Source of the DNA: CAVQCA01 sp963763115
GTDB taxonomy: Bacteria; Pseudomonadota; Gammaproteobacteria; UBA9214
NCBI GenBank assembly: GCA_963763115.1
Contig: CAVXNM010000033.1
Location: 62,001 to 126,000, forward strand
Direction: 5' to 3'
DNA length: 64,000 nt
The notes beneath the pieces were generated by a model that worked only from the letters and a program-made list of their open reading frames with translations, made no database searches and was not told the DNA's origin. The position numbers and the translations under genes were made by a program. The number at the start of each line of letters is the position of its first letter. Positions within the stretch are counted from its first letter, which is position 1. Below, piece by piece: positions 9,127 through 17,785 of the stretch.

Positions 9127-9888
9127 TCAGACAAGCGTACACCACGCCAGCCCAACCTCCTGACCGGCCACGCCGATCCAGTCCGCTGCACAACCCAGCG
9201 ACGAGGCCAGCGCCGCACGGGCCAGTTCGGGGCAGTTATTCTTTTCACTGAGGTGTGCGGCCACGACATGCTGCAGTCGTGAGCAATCGATACTCTCCAG
9301 CAGACCGGCAGCTTGCGCATTGCTCAAATGGCCCAGCGGACCACCGACCCGCGCCTTGAGACTGGCGGAATACGGTCCCGTGGCGAGCATGTCCGGATCG
9401 TGATTGCATTCGAGCATCAGGGCGTCACACCCGTCCAGACAGGCACGGATATGTGCGGTTATCCTGCCGGTATCCGTCAGCAGGCCGAAACGGTGACGCC
9501 GGTCCGCGAACACAAACTGGCAGGGCTCGCGTGCATCGTGGGGGACGGTAAAGGGTTGTATGTCGAGATCGCCCAGGCAAATGCCGGTCTGCCCGTCGAA
9601 ACGGTGGATCCCGGGCGGGGCATCGTCACGCAGCATCAGCTGCGTGCCGGCGCTGAGCCACACCGGCACATGGTATTGCCGGGCCAGTGCGCACACGCCG
9701 CGGATATGATCGCCGTGTTCGTGCGTCACCAGTATCGCCGCGAGCTGCGCCGCCGAACACCCGAGGCGCGCCATGCGCCGTTCGGTTTCCCGGCAGGAAA
9801 AACCGCAATCGACCATCACCAGGGTTGAACCGGATTCGACGAGCGTTGCATTGCCCCGACTGCCGCTACCCAGAGACGCGAATCTCAT
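9127..9888 (-). CDS. MBL-fold metallohydrolase
   Basis: The 253-residue protein carries the metallo-beta-lactamase signature THEHGDH near residue 55, the N-terminal strand SLGSGSRGNATLVE and a distal LLTDTGRI, consistent with a two-zinc hydrolase of the YycJ/WalJ-like group. This group is often annotated as a beta-lactamase-superfamily exonuclease or phosphodiesterase. Its substrate cannot be read from the sequence. It begins eight bases from the end of bamC on the same strand and may be the last gene of a dapA-bamC-MBL unit. Confidence 0.85.
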   Translation of the reverse strand: MRFASLGSGSRGNATLVESGSTLVMVDCGFSCRETERRMARLGCSAAQLAAILVTHEHGDHIRGVCALARQYHVPVWLSAGTQLMLRDDAPPGIHRFDGQTGICLGDLDIQPFTVPHDAREPCQFVFADRRHRFGLLTDTGRITAHIRACLDGCDALMLECNHDPDMLATGPYSASLKARVGGPLGHLSNAQAAGLLESIDCSRLQHVVAAHLSEKNNCPELARAALASSLGCAADWIGVAGQEVGLAWCTLV

Positions 9889-9896
9889 GAGAACGG

Positions 9897-11003
9897 CTAG
9901 CGCAGCTGTTCCTCCAGCAGGGTCAGGATTCGTTTCGCGGTACTGGAATTCTCACGCTTGCCCTCGGCGTTGTTGATGATGATCTGCGTCTCCGCTCCCT
10001 GGGCAAGCAGCACAATCCGGTACTGTTTGGCCTTCTCTTCATCGGAAGACCAGAAGGCCAGCTTGGACAGCAGCCCCTTTTCGTCTTCTCCCAGAGGATC
10101 GTTGTAGCGCACGAAATAAACGCCGTCCGTCCGGTTGCGATCCTCCACCGCAAAGCCGACACGATCAAGCGCCACACCGGTACGCCGCCAGGCGCGCGAG
10201 AAATCCTCCTTGTCGATCAGCATGACACCATTGCTGTCGGAGACCAGCTGGGCCCGGCTCTGGGTCTTGGGCTGTGCCGCCATCAGCGACTTCGCCTTCT
10301 GCTCATCCACCCCCAGAAATACCACGAGTCGCTTCAGCATTTCCGCCTCGAGTTCCGGGTCGGGGGCGCGCGGTTTCCACTTGGTGCTGCGATCATCGGC
10401 CGTTCCCGTGATCACTTCCTCCATACCACGCTGGGTAAGATACAGCTCTGTCGTGCCGGGGGTGGTGCCATGTTCGAGGCGCACCCGGTACTGGTCACGG
10501 GTGGAGGCCGAATAGACGAAATCCATGACCTTGCCCAGGGTGTTGCGAATAATGTCCGAAGGGATATCCGCACGGTTTTCCTTCCAGCCGGTTTCGAGAA
10601 TGCCGAGCCGCGGGTCTTCCATCTTGATCAGGAACCCCTGCTGCATCCAGAACTCCCGCACCTTGGGCCATACCTGTGCGGGTTCAGCCTGGATAATCAG
10701 CCACTGCTGATTCCCGTCGCGCTCCACGCGGATGTCACTGTTCTCCGGCAGCACCGTGGTGGTACCGGGGGCCGGTTCAGTCTTGCTGATTTCAGAGTAG
10801 CTCGTGCCGGCCGTATTGAGCAGTTCAGGGGCCTGGTTGATGGAGGAAGCGGTGAGATCCGGTGGAACCTCCAGTGACTCGGTAGTCTTACTCTTCTTGT
10901 AGTCGACCTTCTTGCCGGGTGCTATGGTGCTGCAGGCCGTCACCAGCAGCAGAAATGCCAGGGCGGTAACAGCGACATTTATAATCAGGCTCGCTTGCTT
11001 CAT
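9897..11003 (-). CDS. bamC: Outer membrane assembly lipoprotein BamC
   Basis: BamC (NlpB) is a lipoprotein of the BAM complex that inserts outer membrane barrels. I chose the start at 11003 because it gives a lipoprotein signal (MKQASL, hydrophobic run, lipobox LVTACS). The open frame continues 80 codons further upstream, but those codons overlap dapA out of frame and read as low-complexity sequence. The mature 345 residues include the unstructured N-terminal lasso region and two helix-grip domains. Placement directly downstream of dapA is the conserved gammaproteobacterial order. The length is typical. Confidence 0.9.
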   Translation of the reverse strand: MKQASLIINVAVTALAFLLLVTACSTIAPGKKVDYKKSKTTESLEVPPDLTASSINQAPELLNTAGTSYSEISKTEPAPGTTTVLPENSDIRVERDGNQQWLIIQAEPAQVWPKVREFWMQQGFLIKMEDPRLGILETGWKENRADIPSDIIRNTLGKVMDFVYSASTRDQYRVRLEHGTTPGTTELYLTQRGMEEVITGTADDRSTKWKPRAPDPELEAEMLKRLVVFLGVDEQKAKSLMAAQPKTQSRAQLVSDSNGVMLIDKEDFSRAWRRTGVALDRVGFAVEDRNRTDGVYFVRYNDPLGEDEKGLLSKLAFWSSDEEKAKQYRIVLLAQGAETQIIINNAEGKRENSSTAKRILTLLEEQLR

Positions 11004-11014
11004 CGGATTACCTG

Positions 11015-11893
11015 TCAGGTGAGAACGCCGGCCTGCCTCAATGCCTGCCGAACGGTATCGTGAAACTCTGCTGCCAGTGGCGTCATCGGCAGGCGAATAC
11101 CCGGCGGGATCAATCCCATCTCGTGGAGCACCCACTTGACCGGTATGGGATTCGATTGCACGAAGAGAATCCGGTGCAGGATCTCCAGCGGCCGGTTGAT
11201 CGACTCCGCCCGGGAGCGATCCCCCGCCAACGCGGCGGTGCACAGATCATGCATACCGGCCGGGGCTACATTGGCGGTCACCGAAATATTGCCCTTTCCG
11301 CCCAGCAGCATCAGTTCCATGGCCGTCGCATCATCGCCGCTGTAGACATCCAGCCGCTCGCCGCACCGCTCGATGATCTCGCGCGCCCGGTCCATGTTTC
11401 CAGTCGCTTCCTTGATGCCGACAATGTTGGAAATCATGGACAGGCGTTCAACCGTCGCCGGCAACATGTCGCAGGCCGTGCGGGAAGGGACATTGTACAG
11501 AATCTGGGGTACCGGGACGGCTTCCGCCACCGCCCGGAAATGCAGGTAGAGCCCTTCCTGAGTCGGCTTGTTGTAGTACGGCGTGACCAGCAGGCAGGCA
11601 TCGACGCCGGCTTCCATGGCGCAGCGGGTCAGGATGATGGCCTCGCGCGTGGAATTGGCGCCGGTTCCGGCTATTACGGGTACCCGCCCTGCCGCCATCT
11701 CGACGGTACGGCGCACCACGTGGCAATGTTCCGCTTCATCCAGGGTCGCGGACTCCCCGGTCGTACCAACCGATACGATGGCATTCGTGTGGTTCTCCAC
11801 ATGGAAATCGACCAGCCGCTGCAGGCTGTCTTCATCGATAGTGCCATCCCCGAGCATCGGGGTTACCAGCGCCACCATACTGCCATGGAACAT
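11015..11893 (-). CDS. dapA: 4-hydroxy-tetrahydrodipicolinate synthase
   Basis: DapA condenses pyruvate with aspartate semialdehyde in lysine and diaminopimelate synthesis. The 292-residue TIM-barrel protein shows SVGTTGESATL (substrate-binding threonines), YNVPSRTACDM with the catalytic Tyr, and GIKEATGN with the Schiff-base Lys. The length is standard. The gene is followed 11 bases later by bamC and is divergent from gcvR-bcp, a cluster arrangement also seen in Escherichia coli. Confidence 0.97.
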   Translation of the reverse strand: MFHGSMVALVTPMLGDGTIDEDSLQRLVDFHVENHTNAIVSVGTTGESATLDEAEHCHVVRRTVEMAAGRVPVIAGTGANSTREAIILTRCAMEAGVDACLLVTPYYNKPTQEGLYLHFRAVAEAVPVPQILYNVPSRTACDMLPATVERLSMISNIVGIKEATGNMDRAREIIERCGERLDVYSGDDATAMELMLLGGKGNISVTANVAPAGMHDLCTAALAGDRSRAESINRPLEILHRILFVQSNPIPVKWVLHEMGLIPPGIRLPMTPLAAEFHDTVRQALRQAGVLT

Positions 11894-12068
11894 GACTGCG
11901 GACTCCGGAACCGACTTGAGACGGACATGGTACTGATGCCATGCTTCACTGACAAGGAAACCGCGCGGCCGGCAGGCGTTGCCAGCCGGCAGTAGGCAAT
12001 CAGACCGACAAAGATGCTAGACTCTCGAAACTGTAATGACATCCGCGTCGCGAGGCCACGCCAGGCAC

Positions 12069-12620
12069 ATGAGCAAACATTCCCCGGCAAAAACCAGTCA
12101 GCTGGTACTCTCCGCCCTGGGGGAGGACAAGTCCGGCATCATCGACGAGCTTTCACGCTGCGTCCTGAGCTGTGGCTGCAATATCATCGACAGCCGTATG
12201 ACTGTGCTGGGAGGCGATTTTGCCATTCTCCTGCTGGTTGACGGCAACTGGAACAACATCGCCAAGCTGGAAAACCAGATTACCCTCCTCGAGGAACGAC
12301 TGGCGCTGACCATCATCGCCCGCCGCACGATGCCGAAGCAAGGCGGCAAGGACCTCCTGCCCTACGGGGTAGACGTAGTGGCGCTGGACCAGCCGGGCAT
12401 CGTCCACAACCTTGCCAGCTTCTTCGCCAAGCGGCAGATCAACATCCAGGAAATGATCACGTCCAGCTATGCTGCCGCCCATACCGGCACTCCGATGTTC
12501 TCGGTACACCTGACGGTCGACATTCCAGCCAACCTGCAGATCGCCATGCTACGGGATGAGTTCATGGATTTCTGTGATCAGTTGAACCTCGATGCCGTCA
12601 TCGAGCCGATCAAGGGCTGA
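12069..12620 (+). CDS. gcvR: GcvR-type ACT-domain regulator
   Basis: The 183-residue protein has two ACT domains: SALGEDKSGIIDEL at the start of the first, and ALDQPGIVHNLASFFAKRQINI opening the second near residue 95 (first fragment ALDQPGIVHN). The CGCNIIDSRMTVLG stretch is the GcvR hallmark. In E. coli GcvR sequesters GcvA and represses glycine cleavage genes in the absence of glycine. The ATG at 12069 aligns with known GcvR N-termini; an in-frame ATG at 12036 adds 11 residues. It is divergent from dapA and 19 bases upstream of bcp. Confidence 0.85.
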   Translation: MSKHSPAKTSQLVLSALGEDKSGIIDELSRCVLSCGCNIIDSRMTVLGGDFAILLLVDGNWNNIAKLENQITLLEERLALTIIARRTMPKQGGKDLLPYGVDVVALDQPGIVHNLASFFAKRQINIQEMITSSYAAAHTGTPMFSVHLTVDIPANLQIAMLRDEFMDFCDQLNLDAVIEPIKG

Positions 12621-12639
12621 GGAAAGAGTTTCCGGCATC

Positions 12640-13107
12640 ATGAGCACAGTATCGATCGACAAGAAAGTCCCGAATTTCAGCCTGCCCGCCACCGGAGACC
12701 AGACCGTCGCCCTGTCGAATTACAAGGGCAAAAATGTCGTTGTCTACTTCTACCCCAAGGACAACACCCCGGGTTGCACGACAGAAGGACAGGACTTCCG
12801 CGACCGTATGACCGCTTTCGGCCGACGCAATACCACAATCCTGGGAATTTCGCGTGACAGTATTAAATCACACGAGAATTTCAAGGCAAGGCAGCAATTC
12901 CAGTTTGAACTTCTCTCCGATGTGGATGAAACAGTCTGCCGGCTCTTCGATGTCATCAGGGAAAAGAACCTGTACGGCCGCAAGGTCATGGGCATCGAAC
13001 GCAGCACCTTTCTGGTAGACGACCGGGGCATCCTGCGCAGGGAATGGCGTAAGGTCAAGGTCAAGGGTCATGTCGACGAGGTACTGGAGGCGATAAAAGA
13101 ACTGTAA
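12640..13107 (+). CDS. bcp: Bcp/PrxQ-type thioredoxin-dependent peroxiredoxin
   Basis: This 155-residue thiol peroxidase reduces hydroperoxides. The peroxidatic Cys is in NTPGCTTEGQDF. The second Cys found five residues later in E. coli Bcp is replaced here, so the resolving Cys is probably the one in ETVCRLFDV; this arrangement occurs in one PrxQ subgroup. The catalytic Arg region MGIERSTFLVD is present. The start at 12640 gives the standard N-terminus and follows GGAAAGAG. It probably forms an operon with gcvR. Confidence 0.93.
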   Translation: MSTVSIDKKVPNFSLPATGDQTVALSNYKGKNVVVYFYPKDNTPGCTTEGQDFRDRMTAFGRRNTTILGISRDSIKSHENFKARQQFQFELLSDVDETVCRLFDVIREKNLYGRKVMGIERSTFLVDDRGILRREWRKVKVKGHVDEVLEAIKEL

Positions 13108-13177
13108 TCGACCCGTGCCGTTAATACTGACAAGTTGAATTATCAACTCCAGGAAAGGAGTGAACAGTCGATCACAT

Positions 13178-13253
13178 TCACCGCAAAGTCGCCAGGAACG
13201 CAAAGCGTATTAATTGCTATTTGTTAAAATTCCTTTGCGTCTTTGCGTTGTGC
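13178..13253. repeat. CGCAAAG/CTTTGCG inverted repeat between convergent genes
   Basis: CGCAAAG occurs at 13182-13188 and 13199-13205, and its complement CTTTGCG at 13233-13239 and 13241-13247, so the segment can fold into a long imperfect hairpin. It lies between the convergent bcp and perM-like genes and may end transcription from both sides. Similar CGCAAAG-rich repeats are scattered in many proteobacterial genomes. A shorter inverted repeat, AGTTGA...TCAACT, lies just before it at about 13134-13149. Confidence 0.55.
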
Positions 13254-13290
13254 GCGGGTTGCCTGTTGCAACGGACAGGTCCCATGAGGC

Positions 13291-14388
13291 TCAGGTGGTG
13301 GTCGAGCTGGCTTCCCCCACTGCCCTGGTCACCTCTTCTTCCCGGTTTTTTACCGGCCAGGCCTTTATCACCGCCTGCACCAGGGTGGCGAGGGGAATCG
13401 CGAAAAAGACGCCCCAGAATCCCCATAGCCCGCCAAACACGAGGATGGCGATAATGATGGCCACGGGATGCAGATCAACCACCTCGGAGAACAATAACGG
13501 CACCAGCAGATAACCATCCAGCGCCTGGATCACGCCATAGGCGAACAATACCCAGCCGAACTCTGCGCTCCAGCCCCACTGGAAGTAGGCGACCAGACCC
13601 ACAGGCACGGTGACCACCGCCGCGCCGACATACGGGATGATCACCGACAATCCCACCATGGTGGCCAACAGCAGGGTGTATTGCAGTCCCATCATGGTAA
13701 ATGTCGCATAGCTTACAGCCCCCACGATGAAGATTTCCCAAACCTTGCCGCGCACGTAGTTCGACGCCTGCAAATTGACGTCATGCCAGACCTGGTTCGC
13801 CAGCCCGCGCTCCCGTGGCAGTCGCTGGCCAATCCAGCCGAGGATGGTTTCCTTGTCCTTGAGAAAGAAAAAGGCCAGTACCGGTACCAGGATGATGTAC
13901 ACCATGACGGTCATCAGACTGACAACCGAGGCCACGGACAGCGACAACACCCGCTGACCCAGCATCGTTATTTCGGCGCGAATGGCGGCGATCAGGTCAT
14001 TCACCTGTGTTTGGGTAAACAGATTCGGATACTTTTCCGGCAATTGCTGCAGCGCCTCCTGACCCTGCGCGATCCAGTTCGGAAGCTGCTGGACCAGTTG
14101 GGTAAGCTGCGATGACAGCCGCGGCATCATCCACAACAGCGCGAACACCAGAAATGACATAAACAGGAGAAACACCATAACGACCGCCGACAGGCGTGGA
14201 GCACCATAGCGCCGGCATTTCTCCACCACCCCGTCCAGAAGATAGGCGATGATCACGCCGGCCATCACCGGGGCGAGCATTTCGCCCAGGGTCATCATGA
14301 TGACAAAACCCGCAATCAACAGCAGGGCCAGTATGACGACCTGCGGATCGGATATATAGCGGTTGTACCAGGCGCGTACGATGTTCAT
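13291..14388 (-). CDS. AI-2E family (PerM-like) membrane transporter
   Basis: The 365-residue protein has the AI-2E/PerM layout. N-terminal hydrophobic segments (QVVILALLLIAGFVIMM; AVVMVFLLFMSFLVFALL) precede an amphipathic region of about 100 residues. Further membrane spans contain IIPYVGAAVVTVPV and the C-terminal LVFGGLWGFWGVFFAIPLA. Members export small molecules (AI-2, or sodium in some) or have no known substrate. A 126-residue hypothetical gene ends nine bases upstream, so the two are probably cotranscribed. The perM gene also lies near bcp in E. coli, which supports conserved synteny. Confidence 0.88.
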   Translation of the reverse strand: MNIVRAWYNRYISDPQVVILALLLIAGFVIMMTLGEMLAPVMAGVIIAYLLDGVVEKCRRYGAPRLSAVVMVFLLFMSFLVFALLWMMPRLSSQLTQLVQQLPNWIAQGQEALQQLPEKYPNLFTQTQVNDLIAAIRAEITMLGQRVLSLSVASVVSLMTVMVYIILVPVLAFFFLKDKETILGWIGQRLPRERGLANQVWHDVNLQASNYVRGKVWEIFIVGAVSYATFTMMGLQYTLLLATMVGLSVIIPYVGAAVVTVPVGLVAYFQWGWSAEFGWVLFAYGVIQALDGYLLVPLLFSEVVDLHPVAIIIAILVFGGLWGFWGVFFAIPLATLVQAVIKAWPVKNREEEVTRAVGEASSTTT

Positions 14389-14397
14389 GATTTACTG

Positions 14398-14778
14398 TTA
14401 CGACTGCTCCCTGAGCTTGCGGTAATGCTCACGGAATATGTCCTCGAGCTGATCGATGACCTGCGCAGGATCCGTCCCGAGCATGATATTCCGGGCCACC
14501 AGTTCCGAGGTGGCGGTCAGCATCTCGGTCTTGCTCAGCATGGGATAGGTCTGCGACAGACGCTTCAGTCCGGCCACCACACTCTCCTGCTCCGGTCGGA
14601 CTATCGGGACAGGTTCGGGTATTTCGACTGTCTCTGGCCGCGGTGGATCAACGGCGGATGCACCACGCTGACAGAGAAACTCCGCGAAAGCCAGCAACAT
14701 CGCCTGCCCATCGGGTCCCAGTCGCCGGTAGAGATCAAGCAACTGACGCTCAGAGGATGCCAACGCAACAGTGTCCAC
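14398..14778 (-). CDS. Conserved hypothetical protein upstream of perM-like gene
   Basis: The 126-residue soluble protein is acidic and helical. Its N-terminal half (ASSERQLLDLYRRLGPDGQAM) resembles the phasin-like or HTH-like start seen in several short proteobacterial proteins. The C-terminal half (TDPAQVIDQLEDIFREHYRKL) is strongly helical, with a proline-rich linker between them. I cannot assign a family. It is coupled by a nine-base spacing to the transporter that follows it. Confidence 0.6.
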   Translation of the reverse strand: MDTVALASSERQLLDLYRRLGPDGQAMLLAFAEFLCQRGASAVDPPRPETVEIPEPVPIVRPEQESVVAGLKRLSQTYPMLSKTEMLTATSELVARNIMLGTDPAQVIDQLEDIFREHYRKLREQS

Positions 14779-14808
14779 AGGTATCTGATCTCAAGACGAG
14801 GTCACGAC

Positions 14809-15717
14809 TCAGCTGTCATTCTGGTGCGACAGGCAATAGGCGCGGGCGAATTCGAGCAGTTCATCCATGGCGCGCTGGCGGAATTTCTGCTTCTGGTGGA
14901 CAAAGGAGAACGGGCGTTTAATCTGCGGATCCAGTTCCAGCGCCACCAGCGTACCAAGCTGCAATTCCTTGTGTATGGTCACCTCGGACACAATGGCGAC
15001 TCCCATCCCAGCTTCGACGGCCCCCTTGATGGCTTCCGGACTGCCCAACTCCATGGAGATATGCACGTCACTGGAATTCATTCCCTGTTCACTGAGATAA
15101 TCCTGGATGACTTCACGTGTTCCGGATCCTTCTTCACGCGCAATATAGGCATACTCGAGCAGTTCCGGCACCTTGATCTGTTGTCTAGCCGCCAGCGGAT
15201 GCTGTGGCGTCACGATTGCCACCAGCCGGTCCTTGCGGCATTCTTCCACGACCAGATTCTTGTTCATGACCGGCGATTCCACGACGCCCAGGTCGATGTC
15301 ATTGTTCTCCACCATCGAGACGACACCGTCCGAGTTTGACACCCGGAGATGGACATTCACATCCGGGTACTTCTTCTTGAAGTCGCCCAGCAGGGCAGGC
15401 AGCATGTACTCCGCAATGGTAGTGCTTGCCCCGATGATCAATATCCCCCTGATCTCGCCGGTCATATCACGAACGGCATTCTCCATCTCCGCATAGAGAT
15501 CGAAGATCCGGTCCGCGAATTCATAGACCCGCTGCCCCGCCTCCGTCAGGCTGATACGGTTATGGGTACGGTCAAACAGACGGGTGTTGAAATATTCCTC
15601 AAGCTGGCGAACCTGGAAAGTCACGGCGGGCTGCGTCATGTGCAGGCTCTCCGCCGCCTTGGTGAAGCTCAGCAGGCGGGCAACGGTATGAAAAACCTGT
15701 AATCTGCGATCTGCCAT
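14809..15717 (-). CDS. LysR family transcriptional regulator
   Basis: The 302-residue protein has the LysR winged helix at its N-terminus (LQVFHTVARLLSFTKAAESL, then TQPAVTFQVRQLEE) and a periplasmic-binding-protein-like effector domain from about residue 90 (ILIIGASTTIAEYMLP). The start at 15717 (MADRRLQVF) fits the family; the ATG 12 codons upstream at 15753 is less likely. The sequence of the binding domain resembles the CysB/CbbR-like branch, but the effector cannot be read. No clear divergent partner is adjacent, so the target is unknown. Confidence 0.88.
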   Translation of the reverse strand: MADRRLQVFHTVARLLSFTKAAESLHMTQPAVTFQVRQLEEYFNTRLFDRTHNRISLTEAGQRVYEFADRIFDLYAEMENAVRDMTGEIRGILIIGASTTIAEYMLPALLGDFKKKYPDVNVHLRVSNSDGVVSMVENNDIDLGVVESPVMNKNLVVEECRKDRLVAIVTPQHPLAARQQIKVPELLEYAYIAREEGSGTREVIQDYLSEQGMNSSDVHISMELGSPEAIKGAVEAGMGVAIVSEVTIHKELQLGTLVALELDPQIKRPFSFVHQKQKFRQRAMDELLEFARAYCLSHQNDS

Positions 15718-16015
15718 AGTCTCATTCTCATGGACAAGTACCGAGCCATACACTCGAAGGTCGGTTGTAAATCATTGAGACTATAAAATAAATTCATGCC
15801 ATACACCAACCCTATCAGGCACTGGGCATATGCTGGACTACCCGTTCGGCCTCCCCGTGTGCCGGCACATCGGTTTGCGACAACGCTGTTTTGGAATTCG
15901 CCAGCTCAAGCGTCCCGGGACAGGCAGGGGGCGGAAAAATGAGGCGATACCATCGAAAGAGGGAGATGGATGGGGTGATATACAAGTTCGTGAAAATATC
16001 CGCTCTGTTATTGGT
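15718..16015. other. Intergenic region upstream of the LysR gene
   Basis: The part next to 15780 is AT-rich (GACTATAAAATAAATTC) and probably holds the LysR promoter. No supported gene is present. The rest up to the terminator at 16016 shows nothing recognisable. Confidence 0.35.
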
Positions 16016-16042
16016 AAAAAAAAAGGCCGCATCACTGCGGCC
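16016..16042 (-). terminator. Rho-independent terminator of the first fadL-like gene
   Basis: GGCCGC (16025-16030), a six-base loop and GCGGCC (16037-16042) form a stable hairpin. On the minus strand it is followed by nine consecutive T residues (plus-strand A run 16016-16024). It lies 24 bases past the stop of the gene ending at 16067. Confidence 0.85.
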
Positions 16043-16066
16043 TCACAGTCATCGACAAACGTCTGT

Positions 16067-17521
16067 CTAGAACTTGTAGGAATAACTCACGTCAACCGCA
16101 TTCTGGTACATGGTGATGGAGCCGGGGATGCCGAAAGCCGTTTGCGAGGACTTCACCGTTTCCTTGAAGGCGTGCATATAGGCGAAATTCCATTCGCTCT
16201 TCTTGTCCGGCTGATAGGTAAACCCCACCGTGGCATGCTTCTGAATCGTGGCCGGCGCCAGAATATTGAACGATACCTGATCATCCGGGATCGGCTGGTC
16301 GTTGTAGGAAAAACCGGTGCGGAATATCCAGTGATCGTCATAGCTGTATTCCGCGGCCAGACGGTAGATGTTGATGTCCTGCCAGCCGAAACCCATGCCA
16401 TTCCTGGTTCCCAGCCAGTCACCACCCGGGGGGAGACCGGGACCGGCAGGTGTCGCCACCGGGCCGGGGTTTGCGATGGAATTGACACCTTCGTAGAAGA
16501 TGCGCTGGAAATCGAAGGACACCTTCAGTTTGGGCGTCGCCTTGAACGTGGCGCCCAGGGTGAAATTGGCGGGAATATCGAGATCACCGGATTCGGCGAA
16601 CAGTTCACTGTAATCATCGAAATGCGTCATGTAGATCTTGCTGGACACCGAGGCGCCCAGAGTAAGACGGGGATGGACCTCACCCATGTAACCGACGCGC
16701 ACACCGGCGCCGTAGGCCCAGTCACTTTGATTGTTGGTCAATTTATCGGAAGGGTTGGTGGCATAACCCATGGCACAGCTGGGCTGGTTGCCCTTGACCG
16801 ACTTGGTAAAGCACTGGAAGTTGCCAAGGCCGCGGGCGCTGAATCGCTGCACGCCGATCAACAAGGCGACGCCGACGGACTGGTTTTCATGAAACCGCAG
16901 TGCCAGGGCCGGTGCATAGATGGCCTGCACCAGGTCGATGCCCAGCTTGCCCACGTCCTTTGTCGGCACCAAGAAATCTGCGGTCGTGGTTCCTTCGGGA
17001 ACAAATGCCGCCGCTCCGGGGCCCGGTGGAATCCCGGGAGGAGGCGCGGGTGGGGACGGGATCCCGTTGGCATAGGCACCAAGGACAGCGGCCGTCTCAT
17101 CGTAAAGATTCCGGTCATAGGTCGAATTCAGTCCCCCATTACCGTAGTTGTTGAAACCGAACCAGAGCTTGTCGCTTAGCTGGATGTTGAATCCGACATT
17201 GGGGATCAGAAAGAGGTTACGCCGGCTGTCATCCTTCACGTCGAAGGTCGCCCCGAGGGCGGACGTGTCGAGCTCTGCCTTACGCTGCGGACTGAAGAAT
17301 TCCAGGCCGACATCCACGCGTTTTCCGATGGCCGTAATGCCTGCCGGATTGACCGCGATGACGGCGGAGTCCTGGGGATTGGATACCACGGCGCCCGCCA
17401 CACCCATCGCCTTGGCCCCGTAACCCAGGGCGAAATAACCCGTGGTTGCCGACGCCGGTGAAGAAACCACCACCCCCCCAGCCGCCAATACCACAACAAG
17501 CCATCCGGATAAACGCGTCAT
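16067..17521 (-). CDS. FadL/OmpP1-family outer membrane transporter
   Basis: The 484-residue protein has a Sec signal (TRLSGWLVVVLAAGG...ASA), then TTGYFALGYGAKAMGVAGA. This is the FadL N-terminal hatch with the conserved G-x-KAMG-x-AGA motif. The long beta-barrel ends in aromatic YSYKF, typical for BAM recognition. FadL proteins take up long-chain fatty acids or other hydrophobic compounds. The start at 17521 is preceded by AAGGAG; the ATG ten codons upstream is not. A proline/glycine-rich insertion (about 140-165) sits in an extracellular-loop position. It is divergent from a second FadL-type gene. Confidence 0.88.
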   Translation of the reverse strand: MTRLSGWLVVVLAAGGVVVSSPASATTGYFALGYGAKAMGVAGAVVSNPQDSAVIAVNPAGITAIGKRVDVGLEFFSPQRKAELDTSALGATFDVKDDSRRNLFLIPNVGFNIQLSDKLWFGFNNYGNGGLNSTYDRNLYDETAAVLGAYANGIPSPPAPPPGIPPGPGAAAFVPEGTTTADFLVPTKDVGKLGIDLVQAIYAPALALRFHENQSVGVALLIGVQRFSARGLGNFQCFTKSVKGNQPSCAMGYATNPSDKLTNNQSDWAYGAGVRVGYMGEVHPRLTLGASVSSKIYMTHFDDYSELFAESGDLDIPANFTLGATFKATPKLKVSFDFQRIFYEGVNSIANPGPVATPAGPGLPPGGDWLGTRNGMGFGWQDINIYRLAAEYSYDDHWIFRTGFSYNDQPIPDDQVSFNILAPATIQKHATVGFTYQPDKKSEWNFAYMHAFKETVKSSQTAFGIPGSITMYQNAVDVSYSYKF

Positions 17522-17623
17522 GCCTGTGCTCCTTCGTCTGTGATCGGGCATTTGAAACCGTGCGATGATGTAATGTTGTTATTTTTTGTTGTTATTTTGA
17601 TACATACAAAACGCACCGGGTTG

Positions 17624-17641
17624 CAACTCTGTCAAAGAGTT
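17624..17641. promoter_or_regulatory. Palindrome in the divergent fadL intergenic region
   Basis: AACTCT (17625-17630) and AGAGTT (17636-17641) form an inverted repeat with a five-base centre inside an unusually T-rich 230-base region between two divergent FadL-type genes. The position suits an operator shared by both promoters. No regulator can be named. Confidence 0.3.
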
Positions 17642-17785
17642 ACGTGATTGTCAAGATTTTTGTTGTTTATTTGCTTCGATTATTGTAGTGTTCGCGATAC
17701 AGTCAAGGGGAGGTTGTTGCAATGAGTAGACCCGCAACACAGTTCGGCTGAAAACATGCTGTCATAACGGGCTAAGGAGGCAATA

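Noticed and set aside
15830..17179. 449-codon open frame on the plus strand opposite the first fadL-like gene
   Set aside because: The opposite strand encodes a full FadL-type barrel with signal peptide and terminator, and this frame has no recognisable domain.
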